NCBI RefSeq assembly: GCF_001632745.1
Contig: NZ_LQRT01000003.1
Span: forward strand, 186,001 to 250,000
Reading direction: 5' to 3'
Length of the DNA: 64,000 nucleotides
Source of the DNA: Aquimarina aggregata
GTDB lineage: Bacteria > Bacteroidota > Bacteroidia > Flavobacteriales > Flavobacteriaceae
Shown here: positions 18,536 to 27,179 of the stretch, in pieces
Numbering within the stretch: position 1 is the stretch's first letter
Layout: every line of letters starts with the position of its first letter
Made by a program: the position numbers and the translations under genes
The notes under the pieces: generated by a model
Database searches by the model: none
Told to the model about the DNA's origin: nothing
What the model saw: only the letters and a program-made list of their open reading frames with translations

Positions 18536-18866
18536 TTTTAACAACAAAAAATTCTCGCTAATAGAAAATTCTGAAAATGGTAAAGTAAACACCGATACTA
18601 TTTTTGAGTATAAACAAGATGGGGATTTGGTTACGGCTAATTATTACGGAGGTACTATACGCTATGGTAAAATTATAGCTTATTTAGAAAATGAACAGCT
18701 TAATATGTTATATCAATGCCTGACCATAGACAATGAATTAAAAGCAGGAAAGGCAATTGCACAAATCTCATTAACAGCTACAAACAAAATAAAACTAACT
18801 TTAAATTGGGAATGGTTAAATGATCAAAATAAGAAAGGGGTTTCAGAATATATTGAGATATCATAA
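18531..18866 (+). CDS. Small cytosolic protein, ATT start or early nonsense mutation
   Basis: An open frame of 111 codons. From memory its N-terminus (FNNKKF then ENGKVNTDTIFEYKQDG) resembles a flavobacterial family of small proteins often loosely labelled N-acetylglutamate synthase, whose members start with M-x-I/N-x-NNKTF. The expected ATG exists at 18522 in the same frame but its third codon is TAA (ATG AAA TAA ATT AGT TTT). So either translation starts at ATT 18531, overlapping the previous stop, or the gene carries a stop at codon 3. A TTG at 18627 would delete a third of the protein. Function unknown. Confidence 0.6.
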   Translation: MSFNNKKFSLIENSENGKVNTDTIFEYKQDGDLVTANYYGGTIRYGKIIAYLENEQLNMLYQCLTIDNELKAGKAIAQISLTATNKIKLTLNWEWLNDQNKKGVSEYIEIS

Positions 18867-19605
18867 TCAAAAAAGAACAGTGCTTTTTTTTCTGTTATTA
18901 TGTATTACTGCAAATACTATACTTCATGCACAAAAATCTTTTACTATTACAGAAAGTCTCAAAATCACTAAAATAAATGAATCTAGTTATCTTCATGTTT
19001 CAGATATTACTTTAGAAAATGGTTCAGTGTTTCCTTGTAATGGTTTTGTTTATGTTCATAATAATGAAGCTTATGTTTTTGACACTCCTGCAACCGATAA
19101 AGCTACTTCTAGTTTGCTAGATTGGTTACAAAATGATCTAAAAGTAAAAGTAAAAGGCGTTGTATTTAATCACTATCACAATGATGCAACAGAAGGTATT
19201 GATATTTTCAAAAGTCAAGGAATTCCTACTATTGCCAGTGAGAAAACGGCTTTACTTATGCATGACGATAACCAATTACAGCCCGATGTCTTATTTAAAA
19301 ATACTATGACACTTACATTGGGCTCTAAAAAAATAATAAATACTTTTTTTGGAGAAGGACATACCTCTGATAATATCACTTCGTATTTCCCTGACGAACA
19401 ATTAATTTTTGGAGGATGTATGATTAAAAGTATTAATGCTTCAAAAGGAAATTTAGCCAATGCTAACCTTAATCAATGGCCAAAAACTGTTTCTAAGATC
19501 AAAAAGGCATATCCAAATCTTAAGATTGTAATTCCTGGACATGGAGCATATGGTGATTCTAAGCTTTTAGACTATACCATTACCCTATTTCAAACTGAAA
19601 AATAA
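18820..19605 (+). CDS. Subclass B1 metallo-beta-lactamase
   Basis: 261 residues with a signal peptide ending near LHAQ. Every zinc ligand of subclass B1 enzymes is present: H118, H120 and D122 in NHYHND, H181 in GEGHTSDN, C200 in FGGCMIK and H241 in PGHG. K203 matches the substrate-binding Lys of B1 enzymes and GNLANAN carries the usual Asn. Such enzymes hydrolyse most beta-lactams, including carbapenems, in the periplasm, and many Flavobacteriaceae carry chromosomal ones. The ATG at 18820 overlaps the previous gene by 47 nt; a GTG within the signal region is an alternative. The ABC exporter starts 2 nt after the stop. Confidence 0.9.
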   Translation: MIKIRKGFQNILRYHNQKRTVLFFLLLCITANTILHAQKSFTITESLKITKINESSYLHVSDITLENGSVFPCNGFVYVHNNEAYVFDTPATDKATSSLLDWLQNDLKVKVKGVVFNHYHNDATEGIDIFKSQGIPTIASEKTALLMHDDNQLQPDVLFKNTMTLTLGSKKIINTFFGEGHTSDNITSYFPDEQLIFGGCMIKSINASKGNLANANLNQWPKTVSKIKKAYPNLKIVIPGHGAYGDSKLLDYTITLFQTEK

Positions 19606-19607
19606 GT

Positions 19608-21380
19608 ATGAGAGAATTTCAAACTACCCCAAACAATAAAGACCAAAAAAAATCAAAAGTTACTATGGGTCAGGCGTTCAAAACGATTATCTGGCCCAGA
19701 AGAAATTTAGTTTTTATAGGGTTAATTTTAATATTTCTTAACCGAATAGCAGGTCTAGTATTACCTTGGAAAAGTAAAACCTTACTTGATGATGTAGTAC
19801 CTAGTAAAGATTTAAGTCAATTGTATGAGTTATTATTCATTGTAGCCATAGCCATATTAATACAAGCTACTACGTCGTTTTTATTAACTCGCATCCTTAG
19901 TGTACAAGCCCAGTTTTTAATTTCAGAATTAAGAGCCAAAGTGCAAAAAAAAGTACTGTCTTTACCAATCAGTTTTTTTGACAACACAAAATCAGGTGCG
20001 CTAGTATCCAGAATTATGAGTGATGTCGAAGGTGTTAGAAATTTAATTGGTACTGGATTAGTACAATTGGTTGGTGGTATTTTTACGGCTATAGTATCTG
20101 TAGTTTTACTAATTAATATAAATCCATGGATGACACTTTTTGTATTAATCCCCATAAGTTTATTTGGTATTGTAGCTCTAAAAGCATTTAAATACATAAG
20201 ACCAATTTTTAGGATTAGAGGAAAAATTAATGCCGAAGTAAAAGGTAGGTTAACAGAAACTTTAGCTGGTGTTAGAGTAATTAAAGGGTTTGGAGCAGAA
20301 GAACAAGAACATAAAATCTTTGAAAAAGGAGTAGATAAACTGTTTCAAAATGTAAAAAAGAGCCTTACTGCTACTGCCCTTATGACAAGTTCTTCAACTT
20401 TTTTAGCAGGTATTGCCTCTACAGGAATAATGGGAATTGGAGGTTATTATATGATGGATGGTAGTTTAACAACAGGACAATTTTTATCATTCACCATGTA
20501 TCTAGCGTTTATGATCGCGCCTATTGTTCAAATGAGTAATATTGGCAGCCAATTAACAGAAGCTTTGGCTGGTCTTGACCGTACCGAAGAGTTAATGAAC
20601 ATGACCCCAGAAGAAGAAATAGAAGATAGAACCATAGTACTTGATAAAATTAAAGGTGATATCATCTTTGATAACGTTTCTTTTTCTTATGAAAAAGGAA
20701 AAGAAGTATTGCATAATATTAGTTTCAAAGCTTCATCTGGCTCTGTAACCGCACTTGTTGGTAGTTCGGGATCCGGGAAATCTACTATTGCAGGTTTATC
20801 TGCAACATTTTTAAACCCAGAATCAGGAATAATTACAATTGATGATAATGACATATCGAAAGTCAATCTTAATAGTTATCGAAAAAACTTAGGAGTTGTT
20901 TTACAAGATGAATTTCTATTCGAGGGAACAATTCGAGATAATATACTTTTTCCTAGACCTAATGCTACAGAAGAGCAATTACAACAAGCTGTAAAAGCGG
21001 CTTATGTTAATGAGTTTACAGACCGTTTCGACGATGGTCTTAATACACTTATTGGAGAACGTGGCGTAAAACTTTCTGGTGGTCAACGCCAACGAATAGC
21101 TATTGCCAGAGCCATATTGGCAAACCCTAAAATTATTATTCTTGATGAAGCTACTTCTAATCTAGATACAGAGAGTGAAGCTTTAATACAAAAAAGTCTT
21201 AATGAGTTAATGAAAGGCAGGACTACTTTTGTTATAGCCCATCGACTAAGTACAATCAAAAAAGCAGATCAGATTTTAGTTATTGAATCTGGAGATATTG
21301 CCGAAAGAGGTACTCACGAAGAGCTGATTGAGGCAAAAGGTAGGTATTATGATTTATATACTTATCAAGCCAGAATCTAA
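19608..21380 (+). CDS. ABC transporter, fused permease and ATPase
   Basis: 590 residues, a half-transporter of the MsbA/type IV exporter class. The six-helix membrane domain (about 30-320) is followed by the ATPase with GSSGSGKST (385-393), the Q-loop in VVLQDEF, LSGGQ (489-493), ILDEATSNLD (about 512) and the H-loop AHRLST. It would work as a dimer in the inner membrane exporting lipids or drugs; the substrate is unknown. It starts two bases after the beta-lactamase stop, so the two genes are co-transcribed, and it is the last gene of that run. Confidence 0.92.
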   Translation: MREFQTTPNNKDQKKSKVTMGQAFKTIIWPRRNLVFIGLILIFLNRIAGLVLPWKSKTLLDDVVPSKDLSQLYELLFIVAIAILIQATTSFLLTRILSVQAQFLISELRAKVQKKVLSLPISFFDNTKSGALVSRIMSDVEGVRNLIGTGLVQLVGGIFTAIVSVVLLININPWMTLFVLIPISLFGIVALKAFKYIRPIFRIRGKINAEVKGRLTETLAGVRVIKGFGAEEQEHKIFEKGVDKLFQNVKKSLTATALMTSSSTFLAGIASTGIMGIGGYYMMDGSLTTGQFLSFTMYLAFMIAPIVQMSNIGSQLTEALAGLDRTEELMNMTPEEEIEDRTIVLDKIKGDIIFDNVSFSYEKGKEVLHNISFKASSGSVTALVGSSGSGKSTIAGLSATFLNPESGIITIDDNDISKVNLNSYRKNLGVVLQDEFLFEGTIRDNILFPRPNATEEQLQQAVKAAYVNEFTDRFDDGLNTLIGERGVKLSGGQRQRIAIARAILANPKIIILDEATSNLDTESEALIQKSLNELMKGRTTFVIAHRLSTIKKADQILVIESGDIAERGTHEELIEAKGRYYDLYTYQARI

Positions 21381-21487
21381 TATACTTACTTTTAGTATTG
21401 CAATCCTTTATTAATAAATTACATACCCTTTATACATTGATATCTGCATTTTATGTAACACTCAGTTCTTAAACTTTTAGCTTTATT

Positions 21488-21495
21488 TAACTTTG
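21488..21495 (+). promoter_or_regulatory. -7 box TAACTTTG
   Basis: Matches TAnnTTTG, 23 nt before the ATG at 21519. The -33 element is poor. It lies between arms of an 8-bp inverted repeat (ACTCAGTT at 21460, AACTGAGT at 21510), which may be chance. Confidence 0.45.
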
Positions 21496-21518
21496 TTATT
21501 ATCTAATAAAACTGAGTT

Positions 21519-22004
21519 ATGAAATCAAAAAGAACGAGTATTCACATTTTATACAGTTTTACACTATTCTGTTTAGTATTTATCCAATCCAGTTGCAGTT
21601 CTGATAATGAAGTTGCTAACAATGATACTCCTATTACATCAGGAAAGGATTTAATTACATTAAGCAGGTCTAAAATTGATTTTGGTGAAGTTATTCAAAA
21701 TAATCCCGAAAGAAACGAAAACCAATCTAGTAAGGTGATAGTTACTCTTACTAATAACTCAACTGAAACATTAACAAGTCTTGACACGGCAATAGAGTTT
21801 CCTGGTGAAGCAGGAGTCTTTTTTACGTTTTTACCAATTCCTCCAGGAGCATCAATAGATATTCCTTTTACATTTTCTCCTGATCGTCTAGAGCCAGGTA
21901 TGTATTCGGGAAAAGCAACGCTAACTCCATCTATTGGGGAGCCTTTACAAATAACTCTTGAAGCTACCGTTATTACTCCTACAGACAATAATACAGGAAA
22001 GTAA
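21519..22004 (+). CDS. Lipoprotein with immunoglobulin-like (DUF1573/ASH-type) domain
   Basis: 161 residues. A lipobox (SSCS) ends the signal peptide. The mature part has one beta-sandwich domain with IDFGEV, VTLTNNS and IDIPFTFSP, typical of the DUF1573 or choice-of-anchor D type. Probably a surface or periplasmic lipoprotein of unknown role. A decayed fragment resembling its central strand lies directly behind it. Confidence 0.75.
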   Translation: MKSKRTSIHILYSFTLFCLVFIQSSCSSDNEVANNDTPITSGKDLITLSRSKIDFGEVIQNNPERNENQSSKVIVTLTNNSTETLTSLDTAIEFPGEAGVFFTFLPIPPGASIDIPFTFSPDRLEPGMYSGKATLTPSIGEPLQITLEATVITPTDNNTGK

Positions 22005-22087
22005 GAGAAAGAAACCTGATTAAACGTAAGGATAACAATGAAAAATTCGTAGTTGTTACACTAACAAATAATTCGAATAGAATCTAA
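22005..22087 (+). pseudogene. Decayed partial copy of the upstream lipoprotein gene
   Basis: In the +1 frame after the stop of the previous gene the DNA encodes a stretch with EKFVVVTLTNNSNRI before a TAA. It matches ENQSSKVIVTLTNNSTET of that gene, and even the preceding ERN is shared. There is no start codon. It looks like the remnant of a tandem duplication. The remaining 22088-22308 shows nothing coding. Confidence 0.4.
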
Positions 22088-22308
22088 GAAGTTTAAGAGC
22101 ATAGACTAGCTTCAAAAGAAATATAGCTATCAGAATTATTATTGTTTAGCGACACAAAGAAATAATATCTAAAAAAAGCTTATTTAGAAAATCCTGATAT
22201 ACTTTTTCTTATTCTCGTAAATGTACTTTTATCACTTATTCTTAAAAAAGAAAAGTATCCTTGTTGATAATTGATATACGTAACGACTTATTTATAAAAG
22301 TAAGTAAA

Positions 22309-23682
22309 ATGGTACGAATAGTATTTATTTCAATTTTTATATTAAACCTGTTTTGCGGGTATAGTCAAAATGTAACCGGCACAGGTATCACAAAAGAGAA
22401 ATACGAATATTTTTTAGACTTTTTTACTTCTCGCAATCCCCAGACACATAAAAAAGCTCTTAAATATATTGATACTAACTGGTTAGAAGATTTCGAAATT
22501 CTTGCCATAGAATCACTATATTTTCTTAAAAGCCCATCAGCTTCTTCAAAACTTTTAAATATCCTTCAAAAAAAAACAAAGAAGAATTATCGCTACGATT
22601 TCAATGCTTGGTTCGCTTATTTATGGAATAAAAAACAAACATATCACTCCTCTTATTACACTTTCAAAGCAATATTACATAAAGCCATAGATCCAAGATT
22701 CGATAAATACTTTTTGGATCGTGAGCAACAATCCACCATACGATTAGACGAAGTACGCTGGGGAGGAGTATTACAAGATGGTATCCCCCCATTACGCAAC
22801 CCCAAAATGATAAGTCCTGCAAAAGCTTCATACCTTAATGATAAGGATATTGTTTTCGGGATTTCAATAAATGGAGATACTAGAGCATATCCTAAACGTA
22901 TTCTTGCTTGGCATGAAATGTTCACGGATCAAGTCGGAAATGTTCCTGTTGCAGGTGTATATTGCACCCTTTGTGGGACAGTAATTTTATATAAAACCGA
23001 AAAAGATGGTGTAAAATATCAAATGGGAACTAGTGGCTTTTTATATCGATCAAACAAATTAATGTATGATAAAAAAACACAATCATTATGGAATACTTTA
23101 TGGGGAAAACCGGTTATTGGGCCTCTTGTTGGTAAAAATATTGAATTAGATTATTTAAGTGTTGTTACTACAACCTGGGGAGAATGGAAAGAAAGACATC
23201 CCGAAACAACTGTACTATCTTTAAAAACAGGTCATCAAAGAGATTATGATGAGGGTGTAGCCTATCAAGAATATTTTGCAACAGATGAGCTAATGTTTAT
23301 GATACCGAAAAAAGATACTAGGCTTAAAAATAAACAAGAAATTCTTGCCATTAGATTACCATCAAAGACAGATCAAAATATTGCTATTTCTTCAAAATTC
23401 CTAAAAAAGAATAACATATATAAAGGCACCATAAATAATTTAAATTTTACTGTATTTACAGATAAAAGTGGTGCTCATAGAGTGTATTTCACAAAGAACT
23501 TAGAATTCAGATCTTACGATAAGGGAGCATTAGCTACTACCGAAAATGGAGATATTTGGAAATTACATGAAAATCACCTTGAAAATAGTACTACTAAAGA
23601 AAAACTTGATCGATTGCCCACTCATAATGCCTTTTGGTTTGGATATCAAGCCGCTTTTCCTGGAGTACAGCTAATAAAATAG
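22309..23682 (+). CDS. Exported DUF3179 domain protein
   Basis: 457 residues from the ATG at 22309, which gives a clean signal peptide (MVRIVFISIF..., cleavage near GYSQ); the TTG at 22261 would put 16 odd residues ahead of it. From about residue 130 it has the DUF3179 domain: AKASYLNDKDIVFGI, NGDTRAYP, HEMFTD, GVYCTLCGT and LWNTLWGKP. The conserved Cys pair and His suggest metal or haem binding, but function is not established. It stands alone. Confidence 0.88.
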   Translation: MVRIVFISIFILNLFCGYSQNVTGTGITKEKYEYFLDFFTSRNPQTHKKALKYIDTNWLEDFEILAIESLYFLKSPSASSKLLNILQKKTKKNYRYDFNAWFAYLWNKKQTYHSSYYTFKAILHKAIDPRFDKYFLDREQQSTIRLDEVRWGGVLQDGIPPLRNPKMISPAKASYLNDKDIVFGISINGDTRAYPKRILAWHEMFTDQVGNVPVAGVYCTLCGTVILYKTEKDGVKYQMGTSGFLYRSNKLMYDKKTQSLWNTLWGKPVIGPLVGKNIELDYLSVVTTTWGEWKERHPETTVLSLKTGHQRDYDEGVAYQEYFATDELMFMIPKKDTRLKNKQEILAIRLPSKTDQNIAISSKFLKKNNIYKGTINNLNFTVFTDKSGAHRVYFTKNLEFRSYDKGALATTENGDIWKLHENHLENSTTKEKLDRLPTHNAFWFGYQAAFPGVQLIK

Positions 23683-23775
23683 TAGTTAAATCATAGTCCT
23701 TAATATTTAATATAGCTGTGTTTTCTACCTCTTAAATCATATTGGCTATCTATAATTTAAAATCAATCTTAATGT

Positions 23776-23783
23776 TAGATTTG
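23776..23783 (+). promoter_or_regulatory. -7 box TAGATTTG of the CDGSH gene
   Basis: Matches TAnnTTTG, 29 nt upstream of the ATG at 23813. No strong -33 element. Confidence 0.45.
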
Positions 23784-23812
23784 ATAATTTTAAATTATAA
23801 AAAAAGAAAACT

Positions 23813-24052
23813 ATGGAAAATAATATTAGAGGGGGTGAAGCTCCCGTTGCTTGTCAATTAGAGGCAGATAAAAACTATGCGTGGTGTACTTGTGGTCATA
23901 GTGATAATCAACCTTTTTGTAATGGAAATCACAAAAAAGAAGGAGCTACTCCTCCTACTATTTTTAGTGTTCCAGAAGCCAAAGAAGCACATTTATGCAC
24001 TTGCAAACAAACTAGTAACCCTCCCTATTGCGATGGTTCTCATAAAAATTAA
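23813..24052 (+). CDS. Small protein with two CDGSH iron-sulfur motifs
   Basis: 79 residues made of two CDGSH-type zinc-finger/iron-sulfur motifs. The first is C-T-C-G-H-S-x5-F-C-N-G-N-H with Asn in place of the central Asp. The second is C-T-C-K-x6-Y-C-D-G-S-H and is canonical. Each binds a 2Fe-2S cluster through three Cys and one His. Bacterial double-CDGSH proteins of this size are soluble electron-transfer or cluster-carrier proteins; the partner is unknown. A perfect hairpin terminator follows at once. Confidence 0.92.
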   Translation: MENNIRGGEAPVACQLEADKNYAWCTCGHSDNQPFCNGNHKKEGATPPTIFSVPEAKEAHLCTCKQTSNPPYCDGSHKN

Positions 24053-24054
24053 GC

Positions 24055-24084
24055 AAAACGCTGTTCTATATAGAACAGCGTTTT
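24055..24084. terminator. Bidirectional terminator
   Basis: A perfect 30-bp inverted repeat (AAAACGCTGTTCTAT and its complement) directly after the CDGSH stop codon, with A/T flanks on both sides. It lies between convergent genes and can serve both. Confidence 0.9.
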
Positions 24085-24142
24085 AGTTTTACATTCTCTT
24101 TTAAATTACAATCACACTTTTTAAATTATCGTATTCAATATT

Positions 24143-24700
24143 TTACCAAGAATAACCAATAGAAATATTCAATTCAGGAATTACCGGATCCACATTACCC
24201 ACTGAGGTACCTTTCTTATCTATATAGAAATATTTATTAACTTCAAATGATGTTCCGATTGTGAGTCCTTTAATAAACTTGTTAAACACCCATTGATACC
24301 CTATTTCTCCACCAAACCCTAATGCCTTAGCATCCAATTCATTTTCTCCAAATTTTTCTTTAATTGAAAAGCTTCCTCCGACCACTCCAGGTCTTAGAAA
24401 AAAACCACGAGGCCCATTTTTCTTTTTTGAAAGATAGAATTTATAACCTGCATTTAGTAAAGCAATTTCTCCTCTATAATCACCTAAAGAGTTATCAAAA
24501 GTATCCCATTCAAGACGCGTAAATGTCAATTTTAGTTCTATAGCCCCCTTTGGTTTAACCATTCTTTCATAATCAATTTTAACTGCATTAAGAGCAGCAT
24601 ATACTGGGTGAACTCTTACACTATTTTTTGGACCTTCTTGTGCAGTTAAATTATTTATAAGCAACATCAATATCACAATTACAAAACTTATTTTTTTCAT
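24143..24700 (-). CDS. Outer membrane beta-barrel hypothetical protein
   Basis: 185 residues. Signal peptide ends near LTAQ. The mature protein has alternating hydrophobic/polar strands and ends in a C-terminal aromatic (ISIGYSW), as expected for an outer membrane beta-barrel of about eight strands. Blocks such as GYKFYL and GGEIGYQW resemble DUF3575-like porin-type proteins. Function unknown. It is convergent with the CDGSH gene. Confidence 0.75.
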   Translation of the reverse strand: MKKISFVIVILMLLINNLTAQEGPKNSVRVHPVYAALNAVKIDYERMVKPKGAIELKLTFTRLEWDTFDNSLGDYRGEIALLNAGYKFYLSKKKNGPRGFFLRPGVVGGSFSIKEKFGENELDAKALGFGGEIGYQWVFNKFIKGLTIGTSFEVNKYFYIDKKGTSVGNVDPVIPELNISIGYSW

Positions 24701-24849
24701 TCTTTATCCTTTTTATGTTTTCAATGACTCTAAAACATACAGGATTCAGGATTCCCTACTTTTTTTTTCAAAAAAGATAGTCACAAAATGATTCAAAAAA
24801 CAAAAAAACTCAGTAAAATCAATACTTATAAAAAGATTAAAAAATAAAA

Positions 24850-26166
24850 TTATTCTCTCTTAAAAATTGCTTTTTTACCTCCCAATTGTAACAACATTTC
24901 ATTGTTCTTTAGCAAAAATTGAATTTTCACACCAGCTTGATCAGATTTAAATTTATCTTTCTCATAAGATACAACAGGAAAAGTTGGACCATCTTTTGCA
25001 CTTACAATTAAAACCGCATCTTCTTTTTTTATAGTGATTTCAAATGGGAATTCTTGGTTCTTGTAAGTTCCTAAATACGGATTTAACTCATCTGCGGTTA
25101 ATTTTAATGCTGGACTAAACTTAGGGAGTTCATATTCTCGATCAAAATATATATCTAGTGCAGCTACTAAAATTTCATTTAAACTCAAAACAACACCATT
25201 TGAAAGGTAACTAATTGATAATTGCTCATCGGGCACATATAATGTCATGGATTGAAAACCATCAATTCCTCCTGAATGCCCTAAACTTTTTTTATAATCA
25301 TAAGGAAACTGAACCAAACCCATACCGTAATGTCCTACTATAGTAGTCATTTCTAACAAAGATCTTTTTGACACTAGCTTTCCGGCAAATAAATTATGAT
25401 AAAAAATTGTCAAATCTCGAGGGGATGCTACAATTGCTCCGGCTCCAATAGGCACAGTCATATCTGTCTCGGGCTGTATTTGCCAATTAGAGTTCATAAC
25501 ATATGAGTATGCTTCATTTTTTTTCGGGTTTATTTTGCCTCCATAATATGTATTTTTCAAATTACATGGCACTATTATTTTAGAATGTAACACTTCTTGA
25601 TATGTTTTACCTTCTAAATCCTCAAGTATATAAGACAACAATAGATAATTGGTATTAGAATACTTAGCATCTTGATCAGGCTCAAATTGAGGTTTACTTT
25701 TTATTACTCTAGCCATCATTTGCGCTCTTGTTTGCGGTATCATCATCCATGTTCTAAAATCTTTATCTTCTGTAAGATTGTATATCCCACTACGATGTCT
25801 TAAAAGATGTTCTACAGTAATTTTATGAGCATTGGGTACATCAGGAAAAAAGTCACTTAATAACGTTTCTAATTTTAGTTTCTTCTCTTCAACCAACTGC
25901 ATAATTAAAGTAGCAGTAAACGTTTTGGTTATTGATCCAATTCTATATTTAGTGTTGGATCCAGACTTTATTTTGGTATCAAAATCAATATATCCTATTG
26001 TATTTTTATATATTTCTTTTCCATCTTTAGAAATTGAGATACTTCCCATTCCTTTTTTTTTACTATCGATCAATGAGAAAAGACTATCTAACTTAACCTT
26101 ATCAAAAGACTGTGCATTTAAATTACAGCCTATTAAAAAAGCGATAATGAATCTATTTAGTTTCAT
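24850..26166 (-). CDS. Serine hydrolase, beta-lactamase/PBP class C family
   Basis: 438 residues with a signal peptide ending near NAQS. Catalytic motifs of the PF00144 family are visible: S78-I-T-K81, Y169-S-N171 and HSGG in the third motif position. A C-terminal beta-barrel-like extension (DUF3471 type; YLGTYKN) follows. Relatives include D-Ala-D-Ala carboxypeptidases, esterases and class C beta-lactamases; here an esterase or peptidase role is more likely than resistance. It is 12 nt downstream of the membrane thioredoxin gene, so the two form an operon. Confidence 0.9.
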   Translation of the reverse strand: MKLNRFIIAFLIGCNLNAQSFDKVKLDSLFSLIDSKKKGMGSISISKDGKEIYKNTIGYIDFDTKIKSGSNTKYRIGSITKTFTATLIMQLVEEKKLKLETLLSDFFPDVPNAHKITVEHLLRHRSGIYNLTEDKDFRTWMMIPQTRAQMMARVIKSKPQFEPDQDAKYSNTNYLLLSYILEDLEGKTYQEVLHSKIIVPCNLKNTYYGGKINPKKNEAYSYVMNSNWQIQPETDMTVPIGAGAIVASPRDLTIFYHNLFAGKLVSKRSLLEMTTIVGHYGMGLVQFPYDYKKSLGHSGGIDGFQSMTLYVPDEQLSISYLSNGVVLSLNEILVAALDIYFDREYELPKFSPALKLTADELNPYLGTYKNQEFPFEITIKKEDAVLIVSAKDGPTFPVVSYEKDKFKSDQAGVKIQFLLKNNEMLLQLGGKKAIFKRE

Positions 26167-26178
26167 AATATTTTAGTT

Positions 26179-27066
26179 TTATTTTTGAACTGATAATTTT
26201 TTAAGTGCTTTTTGCGCTTGTTCAAATGATTCATACTCTTTATATATCCCATCAGGATTTACAATGTAATGCATTGGGATTGCACTAATTTGCAATAACC
26301 TTCTTGTGAGTTTTTCTTTTTTAGAAATCAGCTGTATCCCCATTGGTTTTTTTCCTTTAATAAACTGTTTCCATTTATCGATATCAGAATCAAAAGAAAT
26401 ATCTATGAATTTGATTTCAGTGTTTTTGTATAGCTCTTTTTTCAGTTTTTCTAATTCTGGTTTTTCTTGCATACAAGGTGGACACCAGGTAGCCCAAAAG
26501 GTTATTAAATATGTATCATCTTTTATGTTTTTTAAATCGAATTCGGTCCCCTCTTCATCATAAACAATATGATTGGGAAAAGTCAATACTTTATCCTTAT
26601 CAAAATTCCATAAAACATTTGCATTAGTTAATTTTCCTTGATCATCAAATTCAGAATCTGCCCTTAGTAGTATTAGAGGCTGTGAGAACAAAAAGAAAAA
26701 GAAAATACCTAAAATCACTAGACTTGATAGTACCTTGTGAGTTTTTCTAATACTATTTCTTGTCAACATAAGAACAAGAATTCCTATTAAGAGTAAAACA
26801 AAAATAAAGGGCACATAAAAAAAACTAAACAAATCAAAAATGCAAAAAGGCACAAAAAGAAGTGGTAAAAATTTAATCGGGGTATTTTTATTAAGTATAC
26901 CGCCGCAAAACGTTGCTATTGCCCCGATAAAAATAGGAATCCATTTCAACAAATTAGATTGATAAATATCTAACGGGTTAAGAAACAAGAAGAAATAGAA
27001 ACCTAATGCCATTATTGCAATAGCCGTTAGTATTCCTAAAACTATTTTTAAGATTATTTTTTTCAT
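26179..27066 (-). CDS. Membrane-anchored TlpA-like thioredoxin
   Basis: 295 residues. Four or five hydrophobic helices occupy residues 1-135. A periplasmic TlpA/ResA-type thioredoxin domain follows, with FWATWCPPCMQEKPEL as the active site, DISFDSD and IPMHYIVNPDG (cis-Pro). Its role is probably thiol reduction in the periplasm. The multi-helix N-terminus is unusual, as most TlpA proteins have one anchor. It lies just upstream of the serine hydrolase gene. Confidence 0.88.
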   Translation of the reverse strand: MKKIILKIVLGILTAIAIMALGFYFFLFLNPLDIYQSNLLKWIPIFIGAIATFCGGILNKNTPIKFLPLLFVPFCIFDLFSFFYVPFIFVLLLIGILVLMLTRNSIRKTHKVLSSLVILGIFFFFLFSQPLILLRADSEFDDQGKLTNANVLWNFDKDKVLTFPNHIVYDEEGTEFDLKNIKDDTYLITFWATWCPPCMQEKPELEKLKKELYKNTEIKFIDISFDSDIDKWKQFIKGKKPMGIQLISKKEKLTRRLLQISAIPMHYIVNPDGIYKEYESFEQAQKALKKLSVQK

Positions 27067-27179
27067 ATGGTTTCTAATAAATTACAGTAGAGAAACTCTT
27101 ACATAAGAGGTTACTTTTTAATCTACAACAGATAAAAAACAATAGTATACTACAATAAACTTGAGCAAAACTTGGAAAG

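Noticed and set aside
18820-19605. Metallo-beta-lactamase as a mobile resistance gene
   Set aside because: No integrase, IS, attC-like site or composition change is visible around it; the context is chromosomal.
24055-24084. 30-bp perfect palindrome considered as an operator
   Set aside because: It lies immediately after a stop codon between convergent genes and has A/T flanks, so a bidirectional terminator explains it.
24850-26166. Serine hydrolase as a class C beta-lactamase
   Set aside because: The SxxK, YxN and HSGG motifs suit the wider PF00144 family; the C-terminal extension is typical of esterase/peptidase members, not of AmpC.
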